NCBI RefSeq assembly: GCF_000770795.1 | Contig: NZ_JRKJ01000021.1 | Location: 250,001-289,392, forward strand | Length of the DNA stretch: 39,392 nucleotides | Source of the DNA: Lysobacter dokdonensis DS-58 | GTDB taxonomy: Bacteria > Pseudomonadota > Gammaproteobacteria > Xanthomonadales > Xanthomonadaceae | Direction of reading: 5' to 3' | Part shown: positions 1-10,457 of the stretch, in pieces | How the letters are laid out: each line of letters opens with the position of its first letter | How positions within the stretch are numbered: position 1 is the first letter of the stretch | The notes under the pieces: model-generated | Databases searched by the model: none | The model's input: only the letters and a program-made list of their open reading frames with translations | Told to the model about the DNA's origin: nothing | Translations under genes and position numbers: made by a program

Positions 1-108
<108 letters not shown>

Positions 109-181
109 AGAGACACAAAGACAGCGCATTGCCTGTCAGGCGTCCGCACAAGTGACCTGCATTCAGAGCGTCCCGGCACAC

Positions 182-257
182 GGGGCCATAGCTCAGCTGG
201 GAGAGCACCTGCTTTGCAAGCAGGGGGTCGTCGGTTCGATCCCGACTGGCTCCACCA
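182..257 (+). tRNA. tRNA-Ala (anticodon TGC)
   Basis: A 76-base cloverleaf with acceptor stem GGGGCCA pairing with TGGCTCC, D arm AGCTCAGCTGGGAGAG, anticodon stem CCTGC/GCAGG and anticodon TGC at 215-217, T arm GTCGG-TTCGATC-CCGAC, and an encoded CCA end. It lies in the 16S-23S spacer and is released from the rRNA precursor. Ala before Ile is the order usual in xanthomonads, the reverse of Escherichia coli. Confidence 0.98.
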
Positions 258-276
258 CTTTTCCTGCATGACTTTT

Positions 277-353
<77 letters not shown>

Positions 354-391
354 ACTCTGAATGACAATTGCGCACACGAAGATCTGAAACA

Positions 392-428
392 CGCCTGGCG
401 CTGAAGCCTGGCGGGTGTTCTTTGACAA
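392..428 (+). promoter_or_regulatory. boxB-like hairpin and boxA, rRNA antitermination site
   Basis: Bases 392-413 form a hairpin: CGCC, T, GGC, loop GCTGAA, GCC, T, GGCG, with a single T-T mismatch. Three bases later, 416-428 read TGTTCTTTGACAA, close to the boxA consensus TGCTCTTTAACAA. In bacterial rRNA operons boxA in the spacer loads NusB/S10 and keeps RNA polymerase resistant to Rho. The function is inferred from position and sequence. The rest of 354-570 is spacer with no gene. Confidence 0.7.
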
Positions 429-551
429 TGGGATGTAGCGAGCGTTTTGAGACGAATGTCCATGACGTGTCGTAGAGGCTAAGGCGAGGTGCGAGAGCAC
501 CTTTATTTGAAGTGATAAGTCGTTTTACGTTCGCAAACGACGTATGCCCCG

Positions 552-570
552 AGGCGACTTGGGGTGATAT

Positions 571-578
<8 letters not shown>
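552..578 (+). other. 5' arm of the 23S precursor processing stem
   Basis: Bases 552-578 pair with 3434-3460 on the far side of the 23S gene; the 27-base arms differ from perfect complementarity at only two positions, both G-U compatible. Such stems bring the ends of pre-23S together and are cut by RNase III. The last eight bases (GGTCAAGC) are the first bases of mature 23S. Confidence 0.75.
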
Positions 579-3433
<2,855 letters not shown>

Positions 3434-3443
<10 letters not shown>

Positions 3444-3460
3444 ATCACCTCAAGCCGCCT
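3434..3460 (+). other. 3' arm of the 23S precursor processing stem
   Basis: Complementary to 552-578 (see that entry). It covers the last bases of 23S and continues through CATATCACCTCAAGCCGCCT. The remaining spacer to 5S (3461-3613) holds no gene. Confidence 0.7.
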
Positions 3461-3613
3461 TATCCTCGACAACACGTCGATGGCATTCGATCCAGGCTTT
3501 CGCAAGAAAACCGCTTCGCAAGAAGCAAACGACTCGCTACGTCCCACCCCTTGAGAGCGTGAGCGCGATCAGTCCGACTAACCCCGGACCGAACCGCGAC
3601 CCTCCACCCTCTC

Positions 3614-3725
3614 CCTGGTGACAATAGCGCTGTGGCACCACCCGATCCCATTCCGAACTCGGAAGTGAAACGCAGCCGCGCCGATGGTAGTGTGCATCCG
3701 CATGCAAGAGTAGGTCATCGCCAGG
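3614..3725 (+). rRNA. rrf: 5S ribosomal RNA
   Basis: About 112 bases, starting CCTGGTGACAATAGCGCTGT and ending GGTCATCGCCAGG, with the ends pairing as helix I. The conserved loop CCCGATCCCATTCCGAACTC and the segment GAAACGCAGCCGCGCCGATG are intact. It is the last gene of the operon and a terminator follows within about 15 bases. Ends may differ by one or two bases. Confidence 0.96.
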
Positions 3726-3735
3726 GCCTTACACC

Positions 3736-3765
3736 AAAACCCCGCCAGCAATGGCGGGGTTTTTC
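3736..3765 (+). terminator. rRNA operon rho-independent terminator
   Basis: The stem CCCCGCC (3740-3746), loop AGCAAT, stem GGCGGGG (3753-3759) is followed by five T bases. Four A bases precede the stem, so the element could also stop transcripts of the minus-strand gene ending at 3810. Confidence 0.93.
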
Positions 3766-3809
3766 TTTGTGCATTGGACTTACCCAGCCATGGTTTCCTT
3801 GCGGGATAC

Positions 3810-4526
3810 TCAGCCGCGTTTGAGCGTCACCACCAGCACGTCACGATGGGCCGGTTCCGACGGATCGAGTGCCGTCACCGCCGTCACCCCGTGGAAAACG
3901 CGCGCGTCGTCGACCAGCGCGGCATCGAACGGTTGCGTCAACGTGAACGACCCGAGCTCGGTCCCATCAGCGAGATGGATCGTCGTCGTGCCGCTCTCGA
4001 TGTTGCGCCGATCGACCATGAGCACCAGGACGTAATCGACGCCATCGCGATGCACGCCTTCCGGAGTGGGCTCCCCCGCTTCGCCGGGACGCGCTTCGAT
4101 GCGGAACTGGTGCACTTCGATCCGCCACCGCGCCACGTCCGGCGCGAGCGATCCGAAGAACCCGACGCAATACCGAAGCATCGTCTGCAGGCAGGCACCT
4201 TCGGCGACCGCGTCGGTCACCGGCTCGAACCACCGCTCGATGTCGCCCTGCAGCGCGTTGTATTCGCTCGTCTGGAAGTGGGGCTGATGCTGCGCGCGTT
4301 CGATGACACCGCCATTCGACACGAACACGGCATGCCGCCGCTTGCGCGCCCGCCCGGTCCGCGCGAGATACGGATCCGGGCCGAGTTGCTCCCAACTCGC
4401 CGCGAACGCCGGCCAATCGTCCAATCCGCCGACACCCGCGAGCGTCTCCCGCATCGCATCGCCGTGCACGAAGCAGAAGCCTTGCGCGTGCACGACGCCG
4501 ACGCACCGCGCGCCTTCCGCATCCAT
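3810..4526 (-). CDS. 2-oxoglutarate/Fe(II)-dependent dioxygenase family protein
   Basis: A 238-residue protein resembling the 2OG-Fe dioxygenase family that includes bacterial free-amino-acid hydroxylases such as L-isoleucine 4-hydroxylase. The iron triad is visible: H159 and D161 in GVHRDGVDYVLVLMV, and H212 in DARVFHGVTAV; R228 in HRDVLVV is the probable 2-oxoglutarate-binding arginine. Asn175 and the ESG motif in RRNIESGTTTI fit the family. The start is ambiguous: ATG at 4526 was chosen because an upstream ATG at 4580 would run 32 bp into the MAPEG gene and add 18 residues outside the conserved region; neither start has a strong ribosome-binding site. The substrate cannot be read from the sequence; a free amino acid is the family-based guess. 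It may be cotranscribed with the MAPEG gene 22 bp upstream. Confidence 0.8.
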   Translation of the reverse strand: MDAEGARCVGVVHAQGFCFVHGDAMRETLAGVGGLDDWPAFAASWEQLGPDPYLARTGRARKRRHAVFVSNGGVIERAQHQPHFQTSEYNALQGDIERWFEPVTDAVAEGACLQTMLRYCVGFFGSLAPDVARWRIEVHQFRIEARPGEAGEPTPEGVHRDGVDYVLVLMVDRRNIESGTTTIHLADGTELGSFTLTQPFDAALVDDARVFHGVTAVTALDPSEPAHRDVLVVTLKRG

Positions 4527-4548
4527 GGCGAACCCTGCGCTCACGCCG

Positions 4549-4968
4549 TCAGGCCGCGACGGGGGCCAGGTCGCCGACATGCAAGGCCGCCAGCGCGATC
4601 AGCGCCATCGCACACGCAAAGCCGACGAACCACACCAGGCTGCGCAGCGAGTGCTTCATCCCCAGCGTGTAGACCACGCCGTGCAGCACGCGGCTGATCA
4701 CGAAGACCACGGCCAGCCACGCCACATGTGCTTCCGGCACGCCGGCGAACTGCGCCATCACCACGCCCGCGGCGAACGGCGCGAACGCCTCGAACGCGTT
4801 GAGCTGCGCCGAGTTCGCGCGATGCACCTTCGGGTCGGTCTGCCGCGCGATCCACCCGCGCGGGTCGCGGTTGTCGTAACGCTCACCGCCGGCTTTCGCC
4901 ACCGTCGTCCACACGTACGGCAGCAACGCCGCCGCCAGCACGCACCAATACGCCACGGTCATCGTCAT
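4549..4968 (-). CDS. MAPEG-family integral membrane protein
   Basis: 139 residues with about four hydrophobic helices (roughly 6-22, 60-77, 81-100, 111-128). Family signatures are NRDPRGW near 33-39 and the stretch HRANSAQLNAFEAFAPFAAG at 49-68, the conserved R-x-x-x-A-x-x-N-x-x-E core of MAPEG proteins. MAPEG members include glutathione- and eicosanoid-metabolising enzymes; bacterial short members of this kind have no assigned reaction. The start ATG at 4968 has GGAAAGGA placed 6 bases before it, better than the second ATG at 4962. It sits 28 bp after the M28 peptidase gene on the same strand. Confidence 0.85.
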   Translation of the reverse strand: MTMTVAYWCVLAAALLPYVWTTVAKAGGERYDNRDPRGWIARQTDPKVHRANSAQLNAFEAFAPFAAGVVMAQFAGVPEAHVAWLAVVFVISRVLHGVVYTLGMKHSLRSLVWFVGFACAMALIALAALHVGDLAPVAA

Positions 4969-4996
4969 CTGCGCGTCCTTTCCGTCGAGGGAAGAA

Positions 4997-6724
4997 TCAC
5001 TTCGAAGCGCTGGGGCGCGACGCATCGCGCGCCGCGCGGAACGGATTGCCCGTACGCCAATTCGGCCACGTCGTACCGTCGGCCAGCACGCGACCGACCT
5101 CGTAGAGCGTGTCCAGGTCCTGCATCGTCCCCTGCAGGTTCCACTTGGCGTCGAACTCGTCGGCCGGCTTGTGATAGCGGTTCGCGGTGTAGTCCTCTGC
5201 CGCCTTGCGGCCCGCCGCCGCACCGCCGTCGACGAGATCCTCGCCTCCCTCGGCATACAGCGCCGGCACGCCGGCCTTCGCGAAGTTGAAATGGTCGGAG
5301 CGGAAGTAGAACCCGCTTTCCGGCGTGGCTTCCGCATGCAGCGTGCGGCCCTGCTTGTCGGCGATCGTCTTCAGCACGTCGTCGAGTTCCGAATTGCCCA
5401 GCCCCGTCACGACGATGTCCTTCGACGGCCCGAAAGTCGACATCGCATCGATGTTGATCGCCGCCACCGTGTCCTTCAGCGGCACGGCCGGATGCGCCAC
5501 GTAATGCTTCGAGCCGAGCAGGCCCGATTCCTCCAGCGTCACCGCGAGGAACAATACCGATCGCTTCGGCGGCGCCTTCGCGAATTGCCCGGCGATCTCC
5601 AAGATCCCCGCGACGCCCGTCGCGTTGTCGATCGCGCCGTTGTAGATGTTGTCGCCGGCTTCGTCCGCGTGCTTGCCCAGGTGATCCCAGTGCGCGAGGT
5701 ACACGACGGCCTCGTCCGGCCGCTCCGTTCCCGGGAGTTTCGCGATCACGTTGCGCGAGGATTTCTCGATGATCGTGCTGTCGAGCGTCACCGACGCCTT
5801 CGCCTCCAGCGGCACCGCCTTGAAGCCGCGCTTGTTTGCGGCCGCGCGCAGCGCATCGAAATCCAGACCGGCATCGGCGAACAACGCCTTCGCCTGCGCG
5901 CCGGAAATCCAGCCCTGCACGGGCAGGCGCGGCGCCGGATCGTCGCTGGCGCGCAAGTCGAACTGCGCACCGGACCACGACCCGCGCACCACGTCCCAGC
6001 CATACGACGCGCCAGCATCGTCGTGCACGATCAACGCCGCGGCCGCGCCCTTGCGCGCGGCTTCCTCGAACTTGTAGACCCAGCGCCCGTACCACGTCAT
6101 GCGGCGCCCTTCGAACAACGTCGGATCGTTGGCATGGAACCCGGGATCGTTGACGAGGATGACGACCGTCTTGCCCTTCACGTCGAGCCCGGCGTAATCG
6201 TTCCAATGCTGCTCGGGCGCATCGACGCCATAGCCGACGAACACGACATCGCTGTCGGCCACCGCCACGTGCTTCTGCCCGCTGCGCGTGCCGATCACCA
6301 TGTCGTCGCCGAACTTCAGCGTATGCGGCTTGCCCTTCACGACGATCCGCATCGTCGTGTCCTCGTTCGCGGTCGTCTCGGTCATCGGCACGACCTGCGT
6401 CCACTGCCCGTTGTTGCCCGGCTGCAGGCCCATCGCCTTGAATTGCGACACCAGGTAATCGACGGTCTTCTCTTCGCCCGGGCTGCCGGGCGCGCGACCT
6501 TCGAATGCATCGGAGGCCAGCACGCGCACGTGTTCGGCGAAATCGCCGCCGACGATTCCGGGAACGAAGTCGTGCGTCGAAGCGGGGACCGGCGTGGCGA
6601 CGGTCGTGGGCGTTGCGGCGGTGGCCGCCGCGGGCGCAGCGCCCTCGGGCGCGCGGTTGCAACCAGCCAGCGCGACCGCGCCGGCGAGAACGAACAAGAA
6701 CGGTCGAACCAGCGTGCTCGGCAT
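4997..6724 (-). CDS. M28-family zinc metallopeptidase lipoprotein
   Basis: 575 residues. The N-terminus is a lipoprotein signal with lipobox LAGC (Cys22), followed by an Ala/Thr/Pro linker to about residue 50, so the enzyme is probably membrane-anchored in the periplasm. A protease-associated-type insert occupies about 130-280. The M28 catalytic core follows with the expected ligands: H345 and D347 in AHWDHLG, D366 in AIDNATG, E398-E399 in TLEESGLLG, D426 in NIDAM and H518 in RYHKPADE. The family comprises aminopeptidases and carboxypeptidases that use two zinc ions; the substrate specificity is unknown. GGAG lies 8 bases before the ATG. It heads a probable minus-strand unit with the MAPEG and dioxygenase genes. 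Confidence 0.93.
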   Translation of the reverse strand: MPSTLVRPFLFVLAGAVALAGCNRAPEGAAPAAATAATPTTVATPVPASTHDFVPGIVGGDFAEHVRVLASDAFEGRAPGSPGEEKTVDYLVSQFKAMGLQPGNNGQWTQVVPMTETTANEDTTMRIVVKGKPHTLKFGDDMVIGTRSGQKHVAVADSDVVFVGYGVDAPEQHWNDYAGLDVKGKTVVILVNDPGFHANDPTLFEGRRMTWYGRWVYKFEEAARKGAAAALIVHDDAGASYGWDVVRGSWSGAQFDLRASDDPAPRLPVQGWISGAQAKALFADAGLDFDALRAAANKRGFKAVPLEAKASVTLDSTIIEKSSRNVIAKLPGTERPDEAVVYLAHWDHLGKHADEAGDNIYNGAIDNATGVAGILEIAGQFAKAPPKRSVLFLAVTLEESGLLGSKHYVAHPAVPLKDTVAAINIDAMSTFGPSKDIVVTGLGNSELDDVLKTIADKQGRTLHAEATPESGFYFRSDHFNFAKAGVPALYAEGGEDLVDGGAAAGRKAAEDYTANRYHKPADEFDAKWNLQGTMQDLDTLYEVGRVLADGTTWPNWRTGNPFRAARDASRPSASK

Positions 6725-6771
6725 CCGCCATCTCCGGGTCGGGGGGAACCCGGGGATTTAAGCACGGCGCA

Positions 6772-6797
6772 CGCGGGCCGGCCCGTGCCGGCCCGCG
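6772..6797. repeat. GC-rich intergenic palindrome, copy 1
   Basis: A perfect 11-bp inverted repeat, CGCGGGCCGGC, loop CCGT, GCCGGCCCGCG, lies between the repeat-protein gene (stop at 6810) and the M28 peptidase gene. The same two arms recur at 22441-22467 with a different loop. No T run follows on either strand, so it is not a classical rho-independent terminator; it may be an mRNA 3'-end stabiliser or a dispersed intergenic repeat. Confidence 0.7.
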
Positions 6798-6809
6798 ATG
6801 CGGGAAGCG

Positions 6810-7493
6810 TCAGTCGCGACGGTTGTCCGGCGCGGTCTGCGTGCTGAAGGCGATCGGCGTGGCGCCGCTGATGCGGCCGACCTTGGCGGAGGTGTGGACA
6901 TAGAGCACGACCTCGCGCTCGAAGACCATCGCGCCGTCGACGCGGGCGTTCGGCCCGATCACGATGCGCGGCGGCTTCTGCTTGCCCTGGAACCAACCGT
7001 TGTTGTTCGGCTTCTCGACGCGGATGCCGCCGCGCACGTGCGAACCGATGCCGACCGTCACGTCGCCGTTGACGGTTTCGATGCCGCCGCCGACGTCGGT
7101 GTCGACCAGGCCGATCGCACCGTTCACCGTGCTCACGCCGTCGCCGATGTTGCCGCCGCGGTCGACGAAGATGCTGCCGTTGACGGTCTCGACGGTGTCG
7201 GCGATCTGTGCCTGCTCGCCGACGCGGATGCCGCCGTTGACGGTGGAGAGCGACCGCACGCGGATGCCGTCGCCGCCGGCGATGCTGCCGTTGACGGTTT
7301 CGACGTCGTCGGCCTGGGCGTTCGACTCCACCTTGATGCTGCCGTTGACCGTGCTGAGGTCCTCGTAGACCTGGCCCGGCTGCGCGGTGATGCTGCCGTT
7401 GACCTTGTCGACTTCCTCGTGGCGATGCTGCGCGAAGGACGGCAGGGCCGCGACGGCAAGCGCGAGGGCGAGGGTGAGGCGGGCGTGCTTCAT
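6810..7493 (-). CDS. secreted 18-residue repeat protein, probable beta-solenoid
   Basis: 227 residues with a signal peptide (ALPSFA before residue 22). Between about 28 and 155 the motif V-E/S-T-V-N-G-S/G-I recurs seven times with VNG at 31, 49, 67, 85, 104, 123 and 141, a spacing of 18-19. That period equals one coil of a beta-helix, so a solenoid is inferred. A non-repetitive C-terminal part (about 160-227) contains VIGPNARVDGAMVFEREV, like polymer-forming bactofilin-type or DUF4097-like proteins. The motif alternates VETVNG and LSTVNG, which suggests duplication in pairs. ATG at 7493 was preferred to one 12 codons upstream because it places the signal peptide at the N-terminus and has AGGA upstream. 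It is divergent from gpmI. The function is unknown. Confidence 0.85.
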   Translation of the reverse strand: MKHARLTLALALAVAALPSFAQHRHEEVDKVNGSITAQPGQVYEDLSTVNGSIKVESNAQADDVETVNGSIAGGDGIRVRSLSTVNGGIRVGEQAQIADTVETVNGSIFVDRGGNIGDGVSTVNGAIGLVDTDVGGGIETVNGDVTVGIGSHVRGGIRVEKPNNNGWFQGKQKPPRIVIGPNARVDGAMVFEREVVLYVHTSAKVGRISGATPIAFSTQTAPDNRRD

Positions 7494-7568
7494 GGGTCGG
7501 TCCTGGGAAATGAGCGGCGTGTCCGGCAATTGATGCGGGCAAGCGGGCTTCGGTTTAACCCCCTTCGC

Positions 7569-7574
7569 TACAAT
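7569..7574 (+). promoter_or_regulatory. putative -10 element for gpmI
   Basis: TACAAT in the context CGCTACAAT, 36 bases before the gpmI start, matches the sigma-70 -10 consensus at five of six positions. No convincing -35 hexamer is seen at 16-18 bases upstream. Confidence 0.4.
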
Positions 7575-7609
7575 CTTCCGCAGACCCCCGTTTACTGCCC
7601 GGAGCCGCC

Positions 7610-9151
7610 GTGCCTGTCGCCCCCTCCCGCCCGAAACCCGTCGTCCTGCTGATCCTCGACGGGTGGGGCCATCGCGAGGACCCGACCGACAACGCCCTGG
7701 CCCAGGCCCTGATCCCGAACTGGCGCCGCCTCTGGGCCGCCGCGCCGCACACGCTCATCCATACCGAAGGCCGGCATGTCGGCCTACCCGACGGGCAGAT
7801 GGGCAACTCGGAAGTCGGGCACATGAACCTCGGCGCGGGCCGCATCGTCTACCAGGACCTCACGCGCGTGGATGCGGCCATCGAAGACGGCAGCTTCTTC
7901 GCCAACGCCGAATTGCTGGCCACCTGCGCCGCCGCGCGCGCATCGAACGGCACGCTCCACGTCATGGGCCTGCTTTCGCCCGGCGGCGTGCACAGCCACG
8001 AAGCGCACATCTTCGCGATGCTCGAGATGGCCAAGCGCGCGGGCGTCGAACGCGTCCGCGTCCACGCCTTCCTCGACGGCCGCGACACGCCGCCGCAATC
8101 GGCGCACGACAGCCTCGTCGCGCTGCAATCGAAGTGCGACGCGCTCGGCAACGCGCGCATCGCCACCGTCGGCGGCCGCTACTTCGCGATGGACCGCGAC
8201 AAGCGCTGGGATCGCGTGCGCCGCGCGTGGGACGCCATCGTCGAAGCGCGCGCGGACCACCGCGCACCCGACGCGCTGTCCGCGCTCGCCGCCGCCTACG
8301 AACGCGGCGAGACCGACGAATTCGTCGCGCCCACCACCCTCGCCGGCGCCACGCCGATGCACGACGGCGACGCCGTGGTGTTCATGAATTTCCGCGCCGA
8401 CCGCGCGCGCCAGCTCACCGCGGCGTTCGTCGATCCGCACTTCGCCGGATTCACCGCGCCTCGCCCGCAGTTGTCGCGCTTCACGTGCCTGACCGAATAC
8501 GACGCCAAGCTCGACGCGCCTGTCGCCTTCGGCCCCGACGACCTGCGCCACACGCTCGGCGAGCTGCTCGCCGACAACGGCCTGACGCAACTGCGGATCG
8601 CCGAAACCGAGAAATACGCGCACGTGACGTTCTTCTTCAGCGGCGGCCGCGAAGACCCGTATGCCGGCGAATCGCGCATCCTCATCCCGAGCCCGAAAGT
8701 CGCCACCTACGACCTGCAGCCGGAAATGAGCTGCCCGGAGCTCACCGCGAAACTCGTCGAAGCGATCGATTCGCAGGCCTTCGACGTCATCGTCTGCAAC
8801 ATCGCCAACCCCGACATGGTCGGCCACACCGGCAACATCGCCGCCGCGATCCAGGCCGCCGAAGCCGTCGACATCGCCATCGGCGCGGTCGAAGGCGCGG
8901 TGCGCCGCACGGGCGGCGCCTTGCTGATCACGGCCGATCACGGCAACCTCGAGCAAATGCGCGATCCCGACACCGGCCAGCCGCACACCGCCCACACCGT
9001 GGGGCCGGTGCCGTTGATCTACGTCGGCCCCCGCGCGGCCACGTTGCGCAGCGGTGGCGCGTTGCGCGACGTCGCACCGACCATGCTCGATCTGCTCGGT
9101 GTGCCGCAGCCTGCCGAAATGACCGGCCACAGCCTCCTGATGCCTGCTTGA
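7610..9151 (+). CDS. gpmI: 2,3-bisphosphoglycerate-independent phosphoglycerate mutase
   Basis: 513 residues, the usual length for this manganese-dependent glycolytic enzyme, which interconverts 3- and 2-phosphoglycerate in the cytoplasm through a phosphoserine intermediate. Family motifs are complete: LILDGWG with metal ligand D17, the nucleophile S67 in NSEVGHMNLGAGR, DGRDTPP, GRYFAMDRDKRWDR, NFRADRAR, ETEKYAHVTFFFSGG, PSPKVATYDLQPEMS, NPDMVGHTGN and TADHGN. The start is GTG with GGAG 6 bases upstream. The next gene, envC, begins inside the gpmI stop codon, an arrangement that recalls the gpmI-envC pair of enterobacteria. Confidence 0.98.
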   Translation: MPVAPSRPKPVVLLILDGWGHREDPTDNALAQALIPNWRRLWAAAPHTLIHTEGRHVGLPDGQMGNSEVGHMNLGAGRIVYQDLTRVDAAIEDGSFFANAELLATCAAARASNGTLHVMGLLSPGGVHSHEAHIFAMLEMAKRAGVERVRVHAFLDGRDTPPQSAHDSLVALQSKCDALGNARIATVGGRYFAMDRDKRWDRVRRAWDAIVEARADHRAPDALSALAAAYERGETDEFVAPTTLAGATPMHDGDAVVFMNFRADRARQLTAAFVDPHFAGFTAPRPQLSRFTCLTEYDAKLDAPVAFGPDDLRHTLGELLADNGLTQLRIAETEKYAHVTFFFSGGREDPYAGESRILIPSPKVATYDLQPEMSCPELTAKLVEAIDSQAFDVIVCNIANPDMVGHTGNIAAAIQAAEAVDIAIGAVEGAVRRTGGALLITADHGNLEQMRDPDTGQPHTAHTVGPVPLIYVGPRAATLRSGGALRDVAPTMLDLLGVPQPAEMTGHSLLMPA

Positions 9152-10371
9152 AGTCCTTCGTCGCGCTCGCACTCGCCACCGCGCTGTCGCTGACGGCCGG
9201 CGTCGCGTCTTCGCAGAGCAGCAAGGAGACCGAACAGCAACTGCGCAAGGTGCGCACGGAGCTGAAGGACGTGGCGGCCGAGCGCCGCAAGCTCGAAGGC
9301 CAGCGCGGCGACGCATCGCGCAAGCTGCGCGATGCGGACGAACAGGTCGGCAAGGTCGGCCGCGCGGTGCGCGACACCGAACGCGCGCTCGCGCGTGATC
9401 AAACGCAACTGGCCGACCTGCAGCAGCGGCGCGACACGCTCAACGCCGGTCTGTCCGCACGCCGCAGCGAACTGCGCCAACTCCTGCGCGCGGCGTACAC
9501 CGTCGGCGACGACTCCGCACTGAAGGCGTTGCTTGCGCAGGACACCGTGGACGAGGCGCAGCGCACGCTCGCCTACCACCGCTATGCGCAGCGCGATCGC
9601 GCGCAGCGCATCCGCGCGCTGACCACGGAGCTGCATGAGGTCGACGTGCTCGAGCAACAGATCGTCGAACGCCGGACCGCGCTGGACGTGGCGCGCCGCA
9701 CGCAGCAATCGCAACTGGCCTCGCTCGAAAAGGCGCGCACCGACCGCAAGCAACTGGTCGAGCAACTCGATTCCAGATACCGCGACCGCGCCAGCCGCGA
9801 ACGCGCGCTCGGCCAGGATGCCAAGGCGCTGCAGCAATTGTTGACGCAGTTGCGCGCCGCCGCCGCGAAGGCCGCGCGCGAGAAGGCCGCCGCCGACCGC
9901 GCCGCCGCGGCGAAGGCGAAAGCCACCGGCAACAAGTCCACCGCGAGCACGCCGCTGCGGCGGAACACCACGACGGGCCCGGCGCTGCAGGTCGGCGGAC
10001 TCAGCTGGCCGGTCTCGGGCAGCCTGGTCGCGCGGTACGGCGGGCCGATGCCCGACGGACGCACCAGCCAGGGCGTGCTGATCGCCGCGCCCGCGGGCAC
10101 GACGGTCAAGGCCGTCGCCGATGGGCGCGTGGTGTTCGCCGACTGGATGAATGGCTACGGCCTCATCCTCATCGTCGACCACGGCAACGGCTACATGAGC
10201 CTGTACGCGCACAACGATGCACTGCTGAAGGACGCCGGCGACGCGGTGAAGCGCGGCGACGGCCTGGCGAGCGTCGGCAACTCCGGCGGGCAGGGGCGCA
10301 CGGCGCTGTACTTCGAACTGCGGCGCAACGGCCAGCCGGTGAATCCGGATACGTGGCTGAAACGTCAGTGA
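9148..10371 (+). CDS. envC: EnvC-type murein hydrolase activator (degenerate LytM/M23)
   Basis: 407 residues if translation starts at the TTG at 9148, whose last two bases begin the gpmI TGA. This start gives an intact signal peptide (KSFVALALATALSLTAGVAS) and no other start would. Residues about 25-245 are charged, Ala/Gln/Arg-rich coiled coil; the C-terminal domain (about 280-407) is LytM-like and closely resembles E. coli EnvC (GVLIAAPAGTTVKAVADGRV, DHGNGYMSLYAHN, VGNSGG). The zinc ligands of active M23 enzymes are replaced: the H-x-G-x-D motif reads S307-x-G-x-L311 and H-x-H reads A386-L-Y388. Like EnvC it should therefore activate periplasmic amidases during septum splitting rather than cut peptidoglycan itself. 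Confidence 0.93.
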   Translation: MKSFVALALATALSLTAGVASSQSSKETEQQLRKVRTELKDVAAERRKLEGQRGDASRKLRDADEQVGKVGRAVRDTERALARDQTQLADLQQRRDTLNAGLSARRSELRQLLRAAYTVGDDSALKALLAQDTVDEAQRTLAYHRYAQRDRAQRIRALTTELHEVDVLEQQIVERRTALDVARRTQQSQLASLEKARTDRKQLVEQLDSRYRDRASRERALGQDAKALQQLLTQLRAAAAKAAREKAAADRAAAAKAKATGNKSTASTPLRRNTTTGPALQVGGLSWPVSGSLVARYGGPMPDGRTSQGVLIAAPAGTTVKAVADGRVVFADWMNGYGLILIVDHGNGYMSLYAHNDALLKDAGDAVKRGDGLASVGNSGGQGRTALYFELRRNGQPVNPDTWLKRQ

Positions 10372-10387
10372 CGAAGGCCACGCGCTT

Positions 10388-10418
10388 TTAACGCCCATGC
10401 GCGCCACGCTTGCATAAT
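10388..10418 (+). promoter_or_regulatory. putative promoter for ctpA
   Basis: TTAACG (10388-10393), a 19-base spacer and CATAAT (10413-10418) resemble a sigma-70 promoter with a slightly long spacer, placed 40 bases before the ctpA start. ctpA could also be read through from envC, which ends 86 bases upstream. Confidence 0.35.
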
Positions 10419-10457
10419 CGAAACCGCCTCCCGCGCCCCCACGCACCGGACCTGATC

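Noticed and set aside
7050-7420. Regular DNA repeats that could suggest a CRISPR array
   Set aside because: The repeats are about 54 bp apart, in frame, differ in sequence, and encode the VNG protein repeats; there are no unique spacers of array length and no cas genes.
9148-10371. An active M23 endopeptidase
   Set aside because: All three zinc-ligand positions are substituted, as in EnvC, so it was called an activator.
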